A stretch of DNA of 64,000 bases from the NCBI RefSeq assembly GCF_035998675.1, contig NZ_DASYHI010000006.1, positions 1 through 64,000 of the forward strand, written 5' to 3'. This DNA is from Telluribacter sp035998675 (GTDB lineage: Bacteria; Bacteroidota; Bacteroidia; Cytophagales; Spirosomataceae). The position numbers and the translations under genes are program-made. The notes under the pieces were generated by a model that was given only the letters and a program-made list of their open reading frames with translations, did no database searches and had not been told where the DNA came from. Below are positions 8,403 through 17,194 of the stretch, in pieces (positions within the stretch are counted from its first letter, which is position 1; the number at the start of each line of letters is the position of its first letter).

Positions 8403-9408
8403 CCTGGTGCTGGTCTTCGCCGGGTTTGAACACTTTAAAGAGAAAAAAGAAAGCCGGTACTACAAACAGCAGCCCCACAAACAGCGCGATCAGCAATTGA
8501 AAGAGGGTGGCATCGGGAGCAGTGGTATTATAAAAAGTAAGGTGATTGCCATTTTTTTCAACCAGCAGGACCGGATACTGAATAGCGAACCAGCCCACTA
8601 TCACCAGCGCCACCTGCATACTGACAGCCGCCCGCAGAAACAGAATAATGGGGTGGTTTAGCAGGTAAAAAATAGCCGGTACCAGCAGTAGTACCCCCGT
8701 AAAAGCCGCGATACTAACCGGAGCGCTGAAAAACTCATCGAACAGGGGATGGTTTTCAAACTCGGCCGCCACAAATACCAGGATACTCATGACAAAGGTC
8801 AGGAGCATAAAGAACCGGGACAACCGCAGGTACCTTTCCCGCTCAATCGGTGATTTGGTTTCGCCAATCAGGAATATTGAGGCAATGTACCCAAACAGAA
8901 AAGCCGAAAACAAGCCCATAGCCAGGCAAAACAGATTGAACCAGGGCTGCACGTACTGTTCGTAAAAACTCCCAGTGGTTGAAACCAAATCCATTTTTCC
9001 CAGAATCATGGCTCCCAGCGTTACCCCCAGGAACACCGGCGTTATAAAACTGGATACTTTAAAGACAGCCGTATAGTACTTGTGGGTACCGCTGTGCCCG
9101 ATGTCGTAGTGGCGAAAGGTAAAGAACGAACCGCGCAGCACTATCCCGATCAGAACGATCATGAGGGGAATGTGCAGCACGACGCTGATGGTAGAATACA
9201 CCAGCGGGAAGGCGGTAAACAAGATCACAATAGCCAGGATCAGCCATACGTGGTTAGCCTCCCAAACGGGCGCGAGGGCTTTGGAAATAATTCTTTCGCC
9301 CTTTTTGCCCGCAAAGGTTTCCACGATACCGGCGCCAAAATCGGCCCCACCCAGGATGGTGTACAGAATAAAGGAAACGCCCAGTATAAGGATGATAATC
9401 TGCAGCAT
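8392..9408 (-). CDS. cydB: Cytochrome bd ubiquinol/menaquinol oxidase subunit II
   Basis: Inner-membrane subunit II of the high-affinity terminal oxidase. The 338-residue protein begins with a membrane segment and the GGADFGAG motif near residue 20, conserved in CydB, and has about eight further hydrophobic segments. It follows cydA with a gap of 3 bp, so the pair is one operon. With menA in the same window the electron donor is probably menaquinol. The last 11 bp overlap the convergent GNAT gene. Confidence 0.95.
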   Translation of the reverse strand: MLQIIILILGVSFILYTILGGADFGAGIVETFAGKKGERIISKALAPVWEANHVWLILAIVILFTAFPLVYSTISVVLHIPLMIVLIGIVLRGSFFTFRHYDIGHSGTHKYYTAVFKVSSFITPVFLGVTLGAMILGKMDLVSTTGSFYEQYVQPWFNLFCLAMGLFSAFLFGYIASIFLIGETKSPIERERYLRLSRFFMLLTFVMSILVFVAAEFENHPLFDEFFSAPVSIAAFTGVLLLVPAIFYLLNHPIILFLRAAVSMQVALVIVGWFAIQYPVLLVEKNGNHLTFYNTTAPDATLFQLLIALFVGLLFVVPAFFFLFKVFKPGEDQHQVNH

Positions 9409-9411
9409 AGC

Positions 9412-10737
9412 TTACTCTTTGGGATTTCGGGCTGAGGGATAAAAATGGTCAACGGTTTCTATTTGCCGACGCATCATCCATACCAGCAGCCCGGTCAGCA
9501 GCAGGTACACCGCCGAAATAAGGTAGAAAGAATACTGCAACCCCGGCATAGCCGACACCGCGTCTTTGGTTTTCATGACGTTATAAATTATCCAGGGCTG
9601 TCGGCCTACTTCGGTGACGGTCCAGCCGGCTTCCACGGCAATAAAGCCCAGCGGCGTGAGAAAAGCGATGAATAGCAGCCACCACCGCCTGGACAGGTTA
9701 TGCTTCCAGCGCCAGCTGAACACCAGAAACAGAAAACCCGCCAGCGCCAGCAATGTACCTATGCCAACCATTAGCTGAAAAGCCAGGTGGGTAATAAGTA
9801 CCGGCGGGCGCTCGTCCGGCGGGAACTTGTCCAGCCCGGTTACCTCCGCGCCAAAATCGCCGTGCGCCAGGTAGCTGAGCGCGCCCGGTACATGAATGGC
9901 GTAGTCAACCCGCTGCTCCTTATCGTTGGGAATACCGCCAATAATCAGGTCGGCGGGTTTACTGGTTTTATAAAGTACCTCCAGCGCCGCCAGCTTGGCC
10001 GGTTGCCGCTCCGCTACGTCTTTGGCCGATATATCCCCGCTGATGGGTTGCAAAAATGCCGACACCGCCCCGAAGGACAGCGCTATTTTGACCGCCTGCC
10101 GGTGAAAGGTGTTTCCGGGATTTTTAGAAAGTAAAAAGGCATGTACCCCCGCTACCGCGAAGGAAGTAGCCACAAAAGCCGCCAGGGTCATGTGCAGGGC
10201 CTGCGAAAACCAGGCGTCATTGAACATCGCCGCTACCGGGTCAATATTCATTGCCTCTCCATTCTCCCAGCTAAACCCGGCGGGACTGTTCATCCAAGCA
10301 TTGGCCGAAACCACAAATATACCAGACAGTACCCCCGATACCCCCACCACTACCCCCGACAGCCAGTGTACCCACTTATTGAGACGGTCCCAGCCGTACA
10401 GGAAAACACCCAGCGCGATGGCCTCAATGAAGAAAGCAGTACCTTCCCAGGAAAAAGGCATGCCGATGATAGGCCCGGCGTGCCGCATAAATCCCGGAAA
10501 AAGCAGTCCCAGCTCAAAGGAAAGTACTGTACCCGACACGGCTCCAACTGCGAAAAACAACGCCACGCCCTTTGACCAGGCTTTGGCGAGGTCCAGGTAT
10601 ACGGGCTCAGAGGTACGTATCCACTTCCACTCACTGAACGCCATCAGCACGGGCATGGTCATGCCAATGCAGGCAAACACAATATGAAAGCCCAGCGAAG
10701 TTGCCATCTGCAACCGGGCCGCCAATAAATCATCCAT
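9412..10737 (-). CDS. cydA: Cytochrome bd oxidase subunit I
   Basis: Carries the haem groups and the quinol site. The 441-residue product has His18 in the first helix (LGFHIVFACIGM), the ALHMTLAAF helix and the highly conserved GWTVTEVGRQPW. The periplasmic Q-loop region is short, as in the CioA-type enzymes, not the long E. coli form. It is directly upstream of cydB. A TACCTTAG box lies about 45 bp upstream. Confidence 0.96.
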   Translation of the reverse strand: MDDLLAARLQMATSLGFHIVFACIGMTMPVLMAFSEWKWIRTSEPVYLDLAKAWSKGVALFFAVGAVSGTVLSFELGLLFPGFMRHAGPIIGMPFSWEGTAFFIEAIALGVFLYGWDRLNKWVHWLSGVVVGVSGVLSGIFVVSANAWMNSPAGFSWENGEAMNIDPVAAMFNDAWFSQALHMTLAAFVATSFAVAGVHAFLLSKNPGNTFHRQAVKIALSFGAVSAFLQPISGDISAKDVAERQPAKLAALEVLYKTSKPADLIIGGIPNDKEQRVDYAIHVPGALSYLAHGDFGAEVTGLDKFPPDERPPVLITHLAFQLMVGIGTLLALAGFLFLVFSWRWKHNLSRRWWLLFIAFLTPLGFIAVEAGWTVTEVGRQPWIIYNVMKTKDAVSAMPGLQYSFYLISAVYLLLTGLLVWMMRRQIETVDHFYPSARNPKE

Positions 10738-10778
10738 ATCGATACATGAACATCAGTTCGATTATTAGCTATTTTCTA

Positions 10779-10786
10779 CTAAGGTA
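10779..10786 (-). promoter_or_regulatory. Possible -7 box of cydAB
   Basis: The minus strand reads TACCTTAG, one mismatch from TAnnTTTG, 42-49 bp upstream of cydA. The -33 region is not clear. Confidence 0.3.
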
Positions 10787-10867
10787 CGACCCCTCCGGGG
10801 CCAATTGAAATTTATTCTAATGAACTGAATTCAGCCCTTTCTACCTCTGACAATCCATACTACGGCA

Positions 10868-12181
10868 CTACCGCAACCCCGCCTCCGCCAGCAGAATCAG
10901 CAAGGTACGCTGCATGGCCAGATAGGCCCTGTCATTGATAAACCACTCGTCCAGCGCATGCGCGCCGCCGCCTTTGCCACCCGCCCCAATGGTAATGGCC
11001 GGTACTCCTTTGGAGAACGGTGTATTGGCATTGGTAGAACCAACCCGCAGCGCCGGCTCCTGCTGTACCTGACGCGTAGCCGCAATGGCCCGCTGCACCA
11101 GGGCGTGGCTCTGGTCGAGGCTGCCCGACGGACGGTCCCCCACCAGCTTTACGTCCACGGTCAGGTCCGGACCCAGGCGCTTCATGGCGTTCTCTTCGCG
11201 CAGGGCCCGCTGTACCGCTTCCTGCAATAGTTTATCAATGCCCGCCAGCTGCTCCGGACTCTCCGAGCGCAAATCTACCTGCATCCACGACTCAAACGGT
11301 ATGGCATTGACCGAAGTACCTCCGCCCACCATACCTACGTTGTAGGTAGTGCGTACACCCTGACGGGTAAACTTATCGGCTTCCTGCGTGAAGTAGTAAA
11401 TGGCCCGGCCCAGCGCCCCGTGCGGATTCACCAGCCCAAACGCCCCCGACGAGTGCCCGCCCGGCCCCTTAAACGTCACCTCGTAGCGGTGTGAACCCAA
11501 ACCCCGATGGGTAATGCTGCTGGCTCCCAGGCCGTCAATGGCGATGTAGGAGTCTATTTTCAGGCCGGGGGTGTCGAACAGTTTCTTAACGCCCCGCAGG
11601 TCGCCCAGCCCTTCTTCGCCCACGGTACCTATAAAAAGCACATCGGCCTCCGTTTCAATACCCGTCTTTTCCATCACTTCCAGTACCGTAAGTACCATCG
11701 CCAGCCCTTGCGTGTCGTCGCCGATGCCCGGTGCCAGCAGGGTATCACCCCGTTGCTTTATTTTTACGTCGGTTTCTTCGGGGAATACCGTGTCCAGGTG
11801 CGCTTCCAGTACTACGGTCTTTTTACCGGTTTTGCCCCGGCGTTTGGCTATGACGTTACCTACCTCATCCGTCCATACCGAATCGGCTCCGGCGGCGCGT
11901 AGCAACTCGGCGTATTTTCGACCACGTACCTCTTCCTTGAAGGGCGGCGCGGGTATTTCGGTCAGGGTGCGCAGGTGCTGTAGAGTCCAGGGTTCGAGTT
12001 GCTGAAAAAGCTGGAAAGCCTGCTGCACTTTGGGCTGCTTCGCCAGTGTCTGTATCTCCTGCGTATAGCGTTGAGCGGCCTGTACGGGTACTTCTTTGCC
12101 GGCTTCCTGGGCCTGGGTGGTAACAGGTACCAGACCGGCCATGAGCAGGCCCATGGCACCTATGCGAACTAGTTGATTCAT
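10868..12181 (-). CDS. Secreted M20 family metallopeptidase (tripeptidase/dipeptidase-like)
   Basis: A 437-residue zinc exopeptidase. It has an export signal (MNQLVRIGAMGLLMAGL, cleavage likely after TQAQ). The metal-binding motifs appear in order: EAHLDTVFPEET, GIGDDTQG, GTVGEEGLGDLRG and HALDEWF near the C-terminus, with GPGGHSSGAFG in the dimerisation part. It probably trims peptides in the periplasm. It is divergent from the MDR gene; the shared 220-bp region holds a TATATTTG box for the other strand. A second M20 gene occurs at 22185 but belongs to the amidohydrolase branch. Confidence 0.9.
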   Translation of the reverse strand: MNQLVRIGAMGLLMAGLVPVTTQAQEAGKEVPVQAAQRYTQEIQTLAKQPKVQQAFQLFQQLEPWTLQHLRTLTEIPAPPFKEEVRGRKYAELLRAAGADSVWTDEVGNVIAKRRGKTGKKTVVLEAHLDTVFPEETDVKIKQRGDTLLAPGIGDDTQGLAMVLTVLEVMEKTGIETEADVLFIGTVGEEGLGDLRGVKKLFDTPGLKIDSYIAIDGLGASSITHRGLGSHRYEVTFKGPGGHSSGAFGLVNPHGALGRAIYYFTQEADKFTRQGVRTTYNVGMVGGGTSVNAIPFESWMQVDLRSESPEQLAGIDKLLQEAVQRALREENAMKRLGPDLTVDVKLVGDRPSGSLDQSHALVQRAIAATRQVQQEPALRVGSTNANTPFSKGVPAITIGAGGKGGGAHALDEWFINDRAYLAMQRTLLILLAEAGLR

Positions 12182-12366
12182 TCGGGTTAATTGCTTGTCT
12201 GTTTTGCGATTTCAAGGTAAGGAGAAAGACAGTACATCCGACGCGGGCACGGGTCAAAAGTTGTTTACTACCGTTTCAGCCTAACCGGTACTGTACACAG
12301 GTACCTCTCTAAGAATCGTTTTTCACCACTCATACCTTTCCTGTTAAGTACCTATTTGGCACTGCG

Positions 12367-12374
12367 TATATTTG
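12367..12374 (+). promoter_or_regulatory. -7 box of the MDR gene
   Basis: TATATTTG matches the Bacteroidota consensus TAnnTTTG exactly and lies 28-35 bp upstream of ATG 12402. It argues that the TTG at 12372 is not the start. The -33 element is weak. Confidence 0.5.
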
Positions 12375-12401
12375 GTACGTAACACACTATCCCCTATCCC
12401 T

Positions 12402-13406
12402 ATGAAAGCGATCATATGTCCCCGGTACGGCACTCCGGATGTACTCCAGCTCCGCGAGGTGCTTAAGCCAGTTCCCAAAGACAATGAAGTACTTATACAG
12501 GTACAGGCGGCCTGCATCAACTCCTGGGACTGGGATTTCATACAGGGTAAACCGCTCTTGTTTCGGCTCCTGTTCGGGCTGCAAAAACCAAAATACCCCA
12601 TACTCGGCTGCGACGTAGCGGGGCGGGTAGAAACCGTGGGTAAAAACATAACCCGATTAAGACCGGGTGATGAAGTGTTCGGTGATCTGTCCGGCTGTAC
12701 CTGGGGTGGCTTTGCCGAGTACGTCTGCGCCCCCGAGGAGGTCCTGGCCCTCAAACCCTCCGGGATGACCTTTGAGCAGGCCGCGGCCACCCCCCAGGCG
12801 GGTGTGCTGGCTCTACAGGGGCTACGCTACCGGGGCACTATTCAGCCGGGGCAGCGGGTCCTGATCGTAGGTGCTGGTGGCGGAGTAGGTACTTTTGCGA
12901 TTCAGATGGCCAAAAACCAGGGGGCCGAAGTGACCGCCATAGACAGTACCGAAAAACTAGACCGGCTACGCTCCCTCGGGGCCGACCATGTGCTGGACTA
13001 TACGCGGGACGATTTTGCCGATACACTAAATCTGGACGGCAGCCAGCCCTATGACCTGATCCTGGATGTGGTAGGTCAGCGTTCGGTTTTTAAGTACCTG
13101 CAAATCCTGCGTCCCGGGGGCCGGAGCGGCGGCTCCCGATACGTGATGCTGGGCGGTACTCCGGGACGAATTATCGGGGTGGCAAGCCTGGGCGTGATGC
13201 TGGCAAAACGGATCGGGCCGGGTACCCACATTGGTATTTTGGCGCACAAACCCAATAGGGCCGATCTGGATGAGTTAAGCTTCCTCTTCGAAACCGGACA
13301 GGTAGTACCGGTTATTGACCGAACTTATCCGCTCCACGAAGTACCCGACGCGTTCCGGTACTTTGGAACGGGGGAGGTGCAGGGGAAGGTGGTGATAAGG
13401 ATGTAG
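12402..13406 (+). CDS. NAD(P)-dependent alcohol dehydrogenase / quinone-reductase-like MDR protein
   Basis: A 334-residue medium-chain reductase. It starts MKAIICPRYGTPDVLQLREV, typical of the zinc-free MDR group. The GroES-like half holds LGCDVAGRVETVG, and the Rossmann half has VLIVGAGGGVGTFAIQMAK near residues 145-163. The C-terminus IDRTYPLHEVPDAF fits the same group. It likely reduces carbonyls or quinones with NADPH; the substrate is unknown. The start is chosen at 12402 because the upstream TTG overlaps the promoter box. Confidence 0.9.
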   Translation: MKAIICPRYGTPDVLQLREVLKPVPKDNEVLIQVQAACINSWDWDFIQGKPLLFRLLFGLQKPKYPILGCDVAGRVETVGKNITRLRPGDEVFGDLSGCTWGGFAEYVCAPEEVLALKPSGMTFEQAAATPQAGVLALQGLRYRGTIQPGQRVLIVGAGGGVGTFAIQMAKNQGAEVTAIDSTEKLDRLRSLGADHVLDYTRDDFADTLNLDGSQPYDLILDVVGQRSVFKYLQILRPGGRSGGSRYVMLGGTPGRIIGVASLGVMLAKRIGPGTHIGILAHKPNRADLDELSFLFETGQVVPVIDRTYPLHEVPDAFRYFGTGEVQGKVVIRM

Positions 13407-13617
13407 TAATTGCCATTGAATCCAACTCATTAAAACTTCCACGAAGCGGCTCAGATTGAACTTATGGAAGGTTAAGTGAGGAAAATTGTAATTTATTGCG
13501 AACTTACCATTGCATAAGTATTACCTGAGTGCCACCACTAAGTAAAGGTCTGGCTAAAAAATACCCGGCGAATGGCCTGCTTATAAAACCCTAGCCCACA
13601 TATAGTATCCTCTACAA

Positions 13618-16146
13618 ATGAAAAATGAAGCCCACGCCAGAATAAAAATAAATCAGTTGCTCGAAGAGTCAGGGTGGAGGTTTTTCGATAGTGAAGTAGG
13701 GCCAGCCAACATCTGGCTTGAAAACCATGTAAAAATCACCCAATCTGAAATTGACGCCTGGGGCAATGATTTTGAGATGACGAAAAGTGGCTCTCTGGAT
13801 TTTTTACTGGTTGATAATCATAATAAACCTATTTGCGTACTCGAAGCAAAAAAGGAAAGCCTGCACCCCCTGGTGGCCAAGGAGCAGGCCCGAAAATACG
13901 CAAATACCGTGGAGGCCCGCTTTGTAATCCTTTCCAACGGAATCGTCCATTATTTATGGGATATACAGAAGGGCAATCCGAAGCCCATCTATAAGTTCCC
14001 TTCCCCGGCAGAGCTGGGGGCCATTAAAGTATGGAAGCCCGACCGGAACGTACTAGCCCAGGAACCCGTAGGGATTGACTACATCGTAACCGTCCAGATG
14101 CCCGACTATGCCGTACGTCCCGAATGGAAAGGCAGCGTGGCCGCCAGCAGGGATTTCATCTGGGCCAATGGGTTGCGCTTCCTGCGACCGTACCAATTGA
14201 GCGCCATTCAGCATTTGCAAAATGCAGTACAGGAAGGCAAAGACCGGTTTCTTTTTGAAATGGCGACCGGAACCGGAAAAACGCTAACCTCCGCCGCTGT
14301 TATTCGCTTATTCCTGCGAACACAGAACGCCCGCCGTGTTCTGTTCCTGGTCGACCGCCTGGAACTGGAAGACCAGGCCTGGAAAGCTTTTACCAACTAC
14401 CTCAAACCCGACTATAGTACCTTCATTTACAAAGAACATAAAAACGACTGGCAAAAGGCCGACATTGTCGTAACGACCATCCAGTCGCTGATGTCTAACG
14501 ACAAATACCGGTACGAGTTCACTCCCTCTGATTTTGACCTGCTTATTTCTGACGAATCACACCGTTCCATTGCCGGTAATGCACGGGCGGTTTTTGAATA
14601 TTTTCAAGGGTACAAATTAGGCCTGACTGCCACGCCCAAAGACTACCTGAAAGGGGTTGATCCCGATCAGGTAAAAGAAGACGACCCGCGGGAAATTGAA
14701 CGCAGAATGCTTCGCGATACCTACGCTACCTTTGGCTGCGAAGGCGGCGACCCGACGTTCCGCTATTCGTTGCTGGACGGGGTAAAAGATGGCTACCTCA
14801 TCAATCCCAAAGTACTGGATGCCCGGACCGAAATAACCACGCAACTACTTTCAGATAGAGGCTATGCGGTAGCCATACCTACCGAAGAGGGCGAAGAAAC
14901 GGAAACCTTTGTGTCCCGTGACTTTGAAAAGAAGTTTTTTTCGGAAAAGACCAATCGCGTATTTTGCCAGACTTTTATAGAAAATGCCCTGCGCGACCCC
15001 ATTACCCAGGAAATTGGCAAAAGCATTGTGTTTGCGGTTAGTCAGAACCATGCCCGAAAACTTACCGAGCTATTAAACGAGATGGCCGAACAGCTTTTTC
15101 CCGGCAGGTACCATTCCGACTTTGCCGTACAGGTTACTTCGCAGGTGGGCGAGGCCCAGCAGATGACCATTAATTTTTCCAACAACAACCTGAATGGAAA
15201 AACCTTCTGGCTGGAAGGGTACAAATCCGGTAAGTCGCGCGTATGCGTTACGGTGGGGATGATGACTACCGGCTATGATTGTACCGATCTGTTGAATATT
15301 GCCATGATGCGCCCGATTTTCAGTCCGGCTGATTTTGTACAAATAAAGGGCAGGGGCACCCGGAAACATACGTTTGAATATAGCTACAAAAATGAATTAG
15401 GGGAAGAAGAAACCATTCAGTACGAAAAAGAGGTGTTCAAGCTGTTCGACTTCTTTGCCAACTGCGAGTACTTTGAAGAGCGGTTTGACTACGACGAAAA
15501 GCTACACCTGCCCAAGCCCCCAAAAGGTGACGGCGCCGGGGGCAGCACGGGCGTAAACCTCGACAAGTACACCAGCCACCGCCTTGACCCACTGGCTACC
15601 CTCAAAGAAGAGCAGATTGGTTACGAAGGCATGAAGATTGACCGCATGCTCTTCAAAAAGTTTGAAGACCGTATCATCATGGACGACATCATTAAGAAGC
15701 ATGTGGAATTGGGAAACTGGGAACACGTGATCAGTCACATCCAAAATGAGATTTTTGATAAACCAAACGAATATTTCAGCCTGGAAAAACTGAGAAAAGC
15801 GGCTAAAATTGACCGTAAAACCTCTATCCGGGAAGTAGTGGAAAAGATATTTGGCATTATCCCCCGATTTAAATCAAAAGATGAGATGCTGGAAGAAGAG
15901 TTTGATAAGTTCATTTCTATTTACCCTCCCCACGAAGACGTAAACCTGCGGGCTTTGAAGTACTTCTTTAAAGCGTACATCATAGACCAGGATATTCGCA
16001 AAATCATTACGGCCAAAGCCTTTCACGCCCTGCACACCCACCCTACTCTGACCATCTCTCAGTTTAAGGAGGTAGCTCCTGAATACCGTGAGGTAATACC
16101 CGTGTATATTAAGGATTATATTAACCTGGATAGATTTGCTGCCTGA
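13618..16146 (+). CDS. hsdR: Type I restriction enzyme R subunit (orphan)
   Basis: An 842-residue restriction and translocase subunit. The N-terminal PD-(D/E)xK nuclease has Asp61 and the Glu76-Ala-Lys78 pair (SLDFLLVDN, CVLEAKKE). The SF2 motor has Walker A ATGTGKT at 216-222, DESH at 312-315, LTATP at 336-340 and the late VQIKGRGTRKH motif. The C-terminal third is of the EcoEI-type R family. Such subunits need an HsdM2-HsdS complex. Here the next genes are a Y1 transposase (1-bp overlap) and an hsdM cut after about 57 residues, with no hsdS in view. The enzyme is therefore probably idle unless partners are encoded elsewhere. The gene itself is intact. Confidence 0.93.
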   Translation: MKNEAHARIKINQLLEESGWRFFDSEVGPANIWLENHVKITQSEIDAWGNDFEMTKSGSLDFLLVDNHNKPICVLEAKKESLHPLVAKEQARKYANTVEARFVILSNGIVHYLWDIQKGNPKPIYKFPSPAELGAIKVWKPDRNVLAQEPVGIDYIVTVQMPDYAVRPEWKGSVAASRDFIWANGLRFLRPYQLSAIQHLQNAVQEGKDRFLFEMATGTGKTLTSAAVIRLFLRTQNARRVLFLVDRLELEDQAWKAFTNYLKPDYSTFIYKEHKNDWQKADIVVTTIQSLMSNDKYRYEFTPSDFDLLISDESHRSIAGNARAVFEYFQGYKLGLTATPKDYLKGVDPDQVKEDDPREIERRMLRDTYATFGCEGGDPTFRYSLLDGVKDGYLINPKVLDARTEITTQLLSDRGYAVAIPTEEGEETETFVSRDFEKKFFSEKTNRVFCQTFIENALRDPITQEIGKSIVFAVSQNHARKLTELLNEMAEQLFPGRYHSDFAVQVTSQVGEAQQMTINFSNNNLNGKTFWLEGYKSGKSRVCVTVGMMTTGYDCTDLLNIAMMRPIFSPADFVQIKGRGTRKHTFEYSYKNELGEEETIQYEKEVFKLFDFFANCEYFEERFDYDEKLHLPKPPKGDGAGGSTGVNLDKYTSHRLDPLATLKEEQIGYEGMKIDRMLFKKFEDRIIMDDIIKKHVELGNWEHVISHIQNEIFDKPNEYFSLEKLRKAAKIDRKTSIREVVEKIFGIIPRFKSKDEMLEEEFDKFISIYPPHEDVNLRALKYFFKAYIIDQDIRKIITAKAFHALHTHPTLTISQFKEVAPEYREVIPVYIKDYINLDRFAA

Positions 16147-16934
16147 TGGAAGAAAAATTCAGGAACAAATACCGCATTGCTTCGGCCCGCTGGCAACAGT
16201 GGGACTATGGCTGGGATGCGGCCTATTTTGTTACGATTTGTACCAAAGACCGCGCCCCCTTTTTTGGCAATGTAGTGAACGGAAAAATGGTATTGTCCCC
16301 GGCGGGGGTTATTGCGGATGTGTTTTGGCACGAAATAAAAAATCACGCCCGGAATATTGAATTGGGAGAATTTGTGGTAATGCCCAATCATGTGCATGGT
16401 ATTTTGATTTTGAATGGGAACGACCGAAACACCGACCGGTCCCAGGTTGACCAGGACAAAAACGATGAAAACATCAATATACCGGATAACGTGGATAATC
16501 CCGGTGGAAACGCCAATACCCCGGATAACGTGGATAATCCCGCCAATAACGGGGATGGAAACGACCAAAATGACCAAAATGACCAAAACGTAGAGACAAG
16601 GCATGCCTTGTCTCTACCATTATCATTATCATTATCAATACCATCACCATTACCACCATTGTCGTCACCACCACCACCCCCCTATTCACCACCACCGCCA
16701 ACCGAAAACATAGGCCGGCAACGGTTTCAAAACCAGGGCAAAAACACCATTTCGTCCATCGTGGGGGGTTACAAATCGGCGGTGACCAAACACGCCAACC
16801 GCCTGGGGCTGGAAATGGCCTGGCAATCCCGGTTTCATGACCACGTCATCCGGGACGAACAATCATTTCGTACCATTTCTGAATACATTATCAATAACCC
16901 CCAAAATTGGTCAGACGACCGATTCTTTACCTAG
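16146..16934 (+). CDS. REP-associated Y1 transposase (IS200/RAYT type) with a variable linker
   Basis: A 262-residue HUH single-strand transposase. The metal-binding motif is NHVHGILI (HVH at 82-84) and the likely catalytic Tyr is Tyr209 in VGGYKSAVTKHA. The C-terminus FHDHVIRDEQSFRTISEYI is the classic family tail. Residues about 91-190 are a low-complexity insert of Asn/Asp repeats, then ETRHALSL translated from a perfect palindrome, then Leu/Ser/Pro runs. This makes it longer than most relatives (often under 200 residues). Its ATG overlaps the hsdR stop by 1 bp, and hsdM' starts 5 bp after its end, so it sits inside the restriction operon as if part of it. Confidence 0.88.
   Translation: MEEKFRNKYRIASARWQQWDYGWDAAYFVTICTKDRAPFFGNVVNGKMVLSPAGVIADVFWHEIKNHARNIELGEFVVMPNHVHGILILNGNDRNTDRSQVDQDKNDENINIPDNVDNPGGNANTPDNVDNPANNGDGNDQNDQNDQNVETRHALSLPLSLSLSIPSPLPPLSSPPPPPYSPPPPTENIGRQRFQNQGKNTISSIVGGYKSAVTKHANRLGLEMAWQSRFHDHVIRDEQSFRTISEYIINNPQNWSDDRFFT
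16482..16589 (+). repeat. In-frame direct repeats in the transposase linker
   Basis: A 22-bp unit at 16482-16503 is repeated exactly at 16521-16542, 39 bp (13 codons) apart. Three 9-bp copies of GACCAAAAT/C follow at 16563-16589. All units are multiples of three in spacing, so gain or loss keeps the frame. Confidence 0.8.
16590..16617. repeat. REP-like perfect 28-bp palindrome inside the transposase gene
   Basis: The half-site GTAGAGACAAGGCA is mirrored perfectly about the centre between 16603 and 16604. Both strands read VETRHALSL in one frame. Palindromes with GTAGAGAC arms are, to my knowledge, common dispersed repeats in Bacteroidota and cyanobacteria. I saw no second copy in this window. 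Confidence 0.75.
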
Positions 16935-16939
16935 AAACT

Positions 16940-17194
16940 ATGCTGGATACCTCCACCAAAAAACGAATTGACGATTGCCGCGATATATTGGTAGGCAAAC
17001 TACCCGACCCCAAAGCCCAGATAGAGCAGATCACCATTGGCCTCATATACAAGTTCATGGACGATATGGACAAAGAGGCCGTGGAACTGGGCGGAGAGGC
17101 CCGGTTCTTCTCCAGCTATACTGTACCTGACCCTGAGTACCCCAACGACCCGGCCCGGGAGGAAGCCCAGATCCAACGGATGAAAACCGCCTAA
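16940..17194 (+). pseudogene. hsdM: Truncated hsdM (type I methyltransferase N-terminus) fused to foreign tail
   Basis: Residues 1 to about 57 match the start of type I N6-adenine methyltransferase subunits: MLDTSTKKRIDDCRDILVGK, AQIEQITIGLIYKFMDDMDK and ELGGEARFF. A normal HsdM is about 500 residues with an NPPF catalytic motif. Here the frame leaves the family near 17111, continues as YTVPDPEYPNDPAREEAQ and stops at 17192-17194. The same frame then continues into an S41 peptidase relic. It cannot methylate DNA. A loss of most of hsdM and all of hsdS is the simplest reading. Confidence 0.8.

Noticed and set aside
16440..16700. Possible CRISPR-like array
   Set aside because: Units are short, in frame, of different lengths and inside a transposase gene; there are no regular spacers and no cas genes.
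16474..16701. Minus-strand frame containing ETRHALSL within the transposase gene
   Set aside because: It arises because the palindrome and repeats are read the same on both strands.
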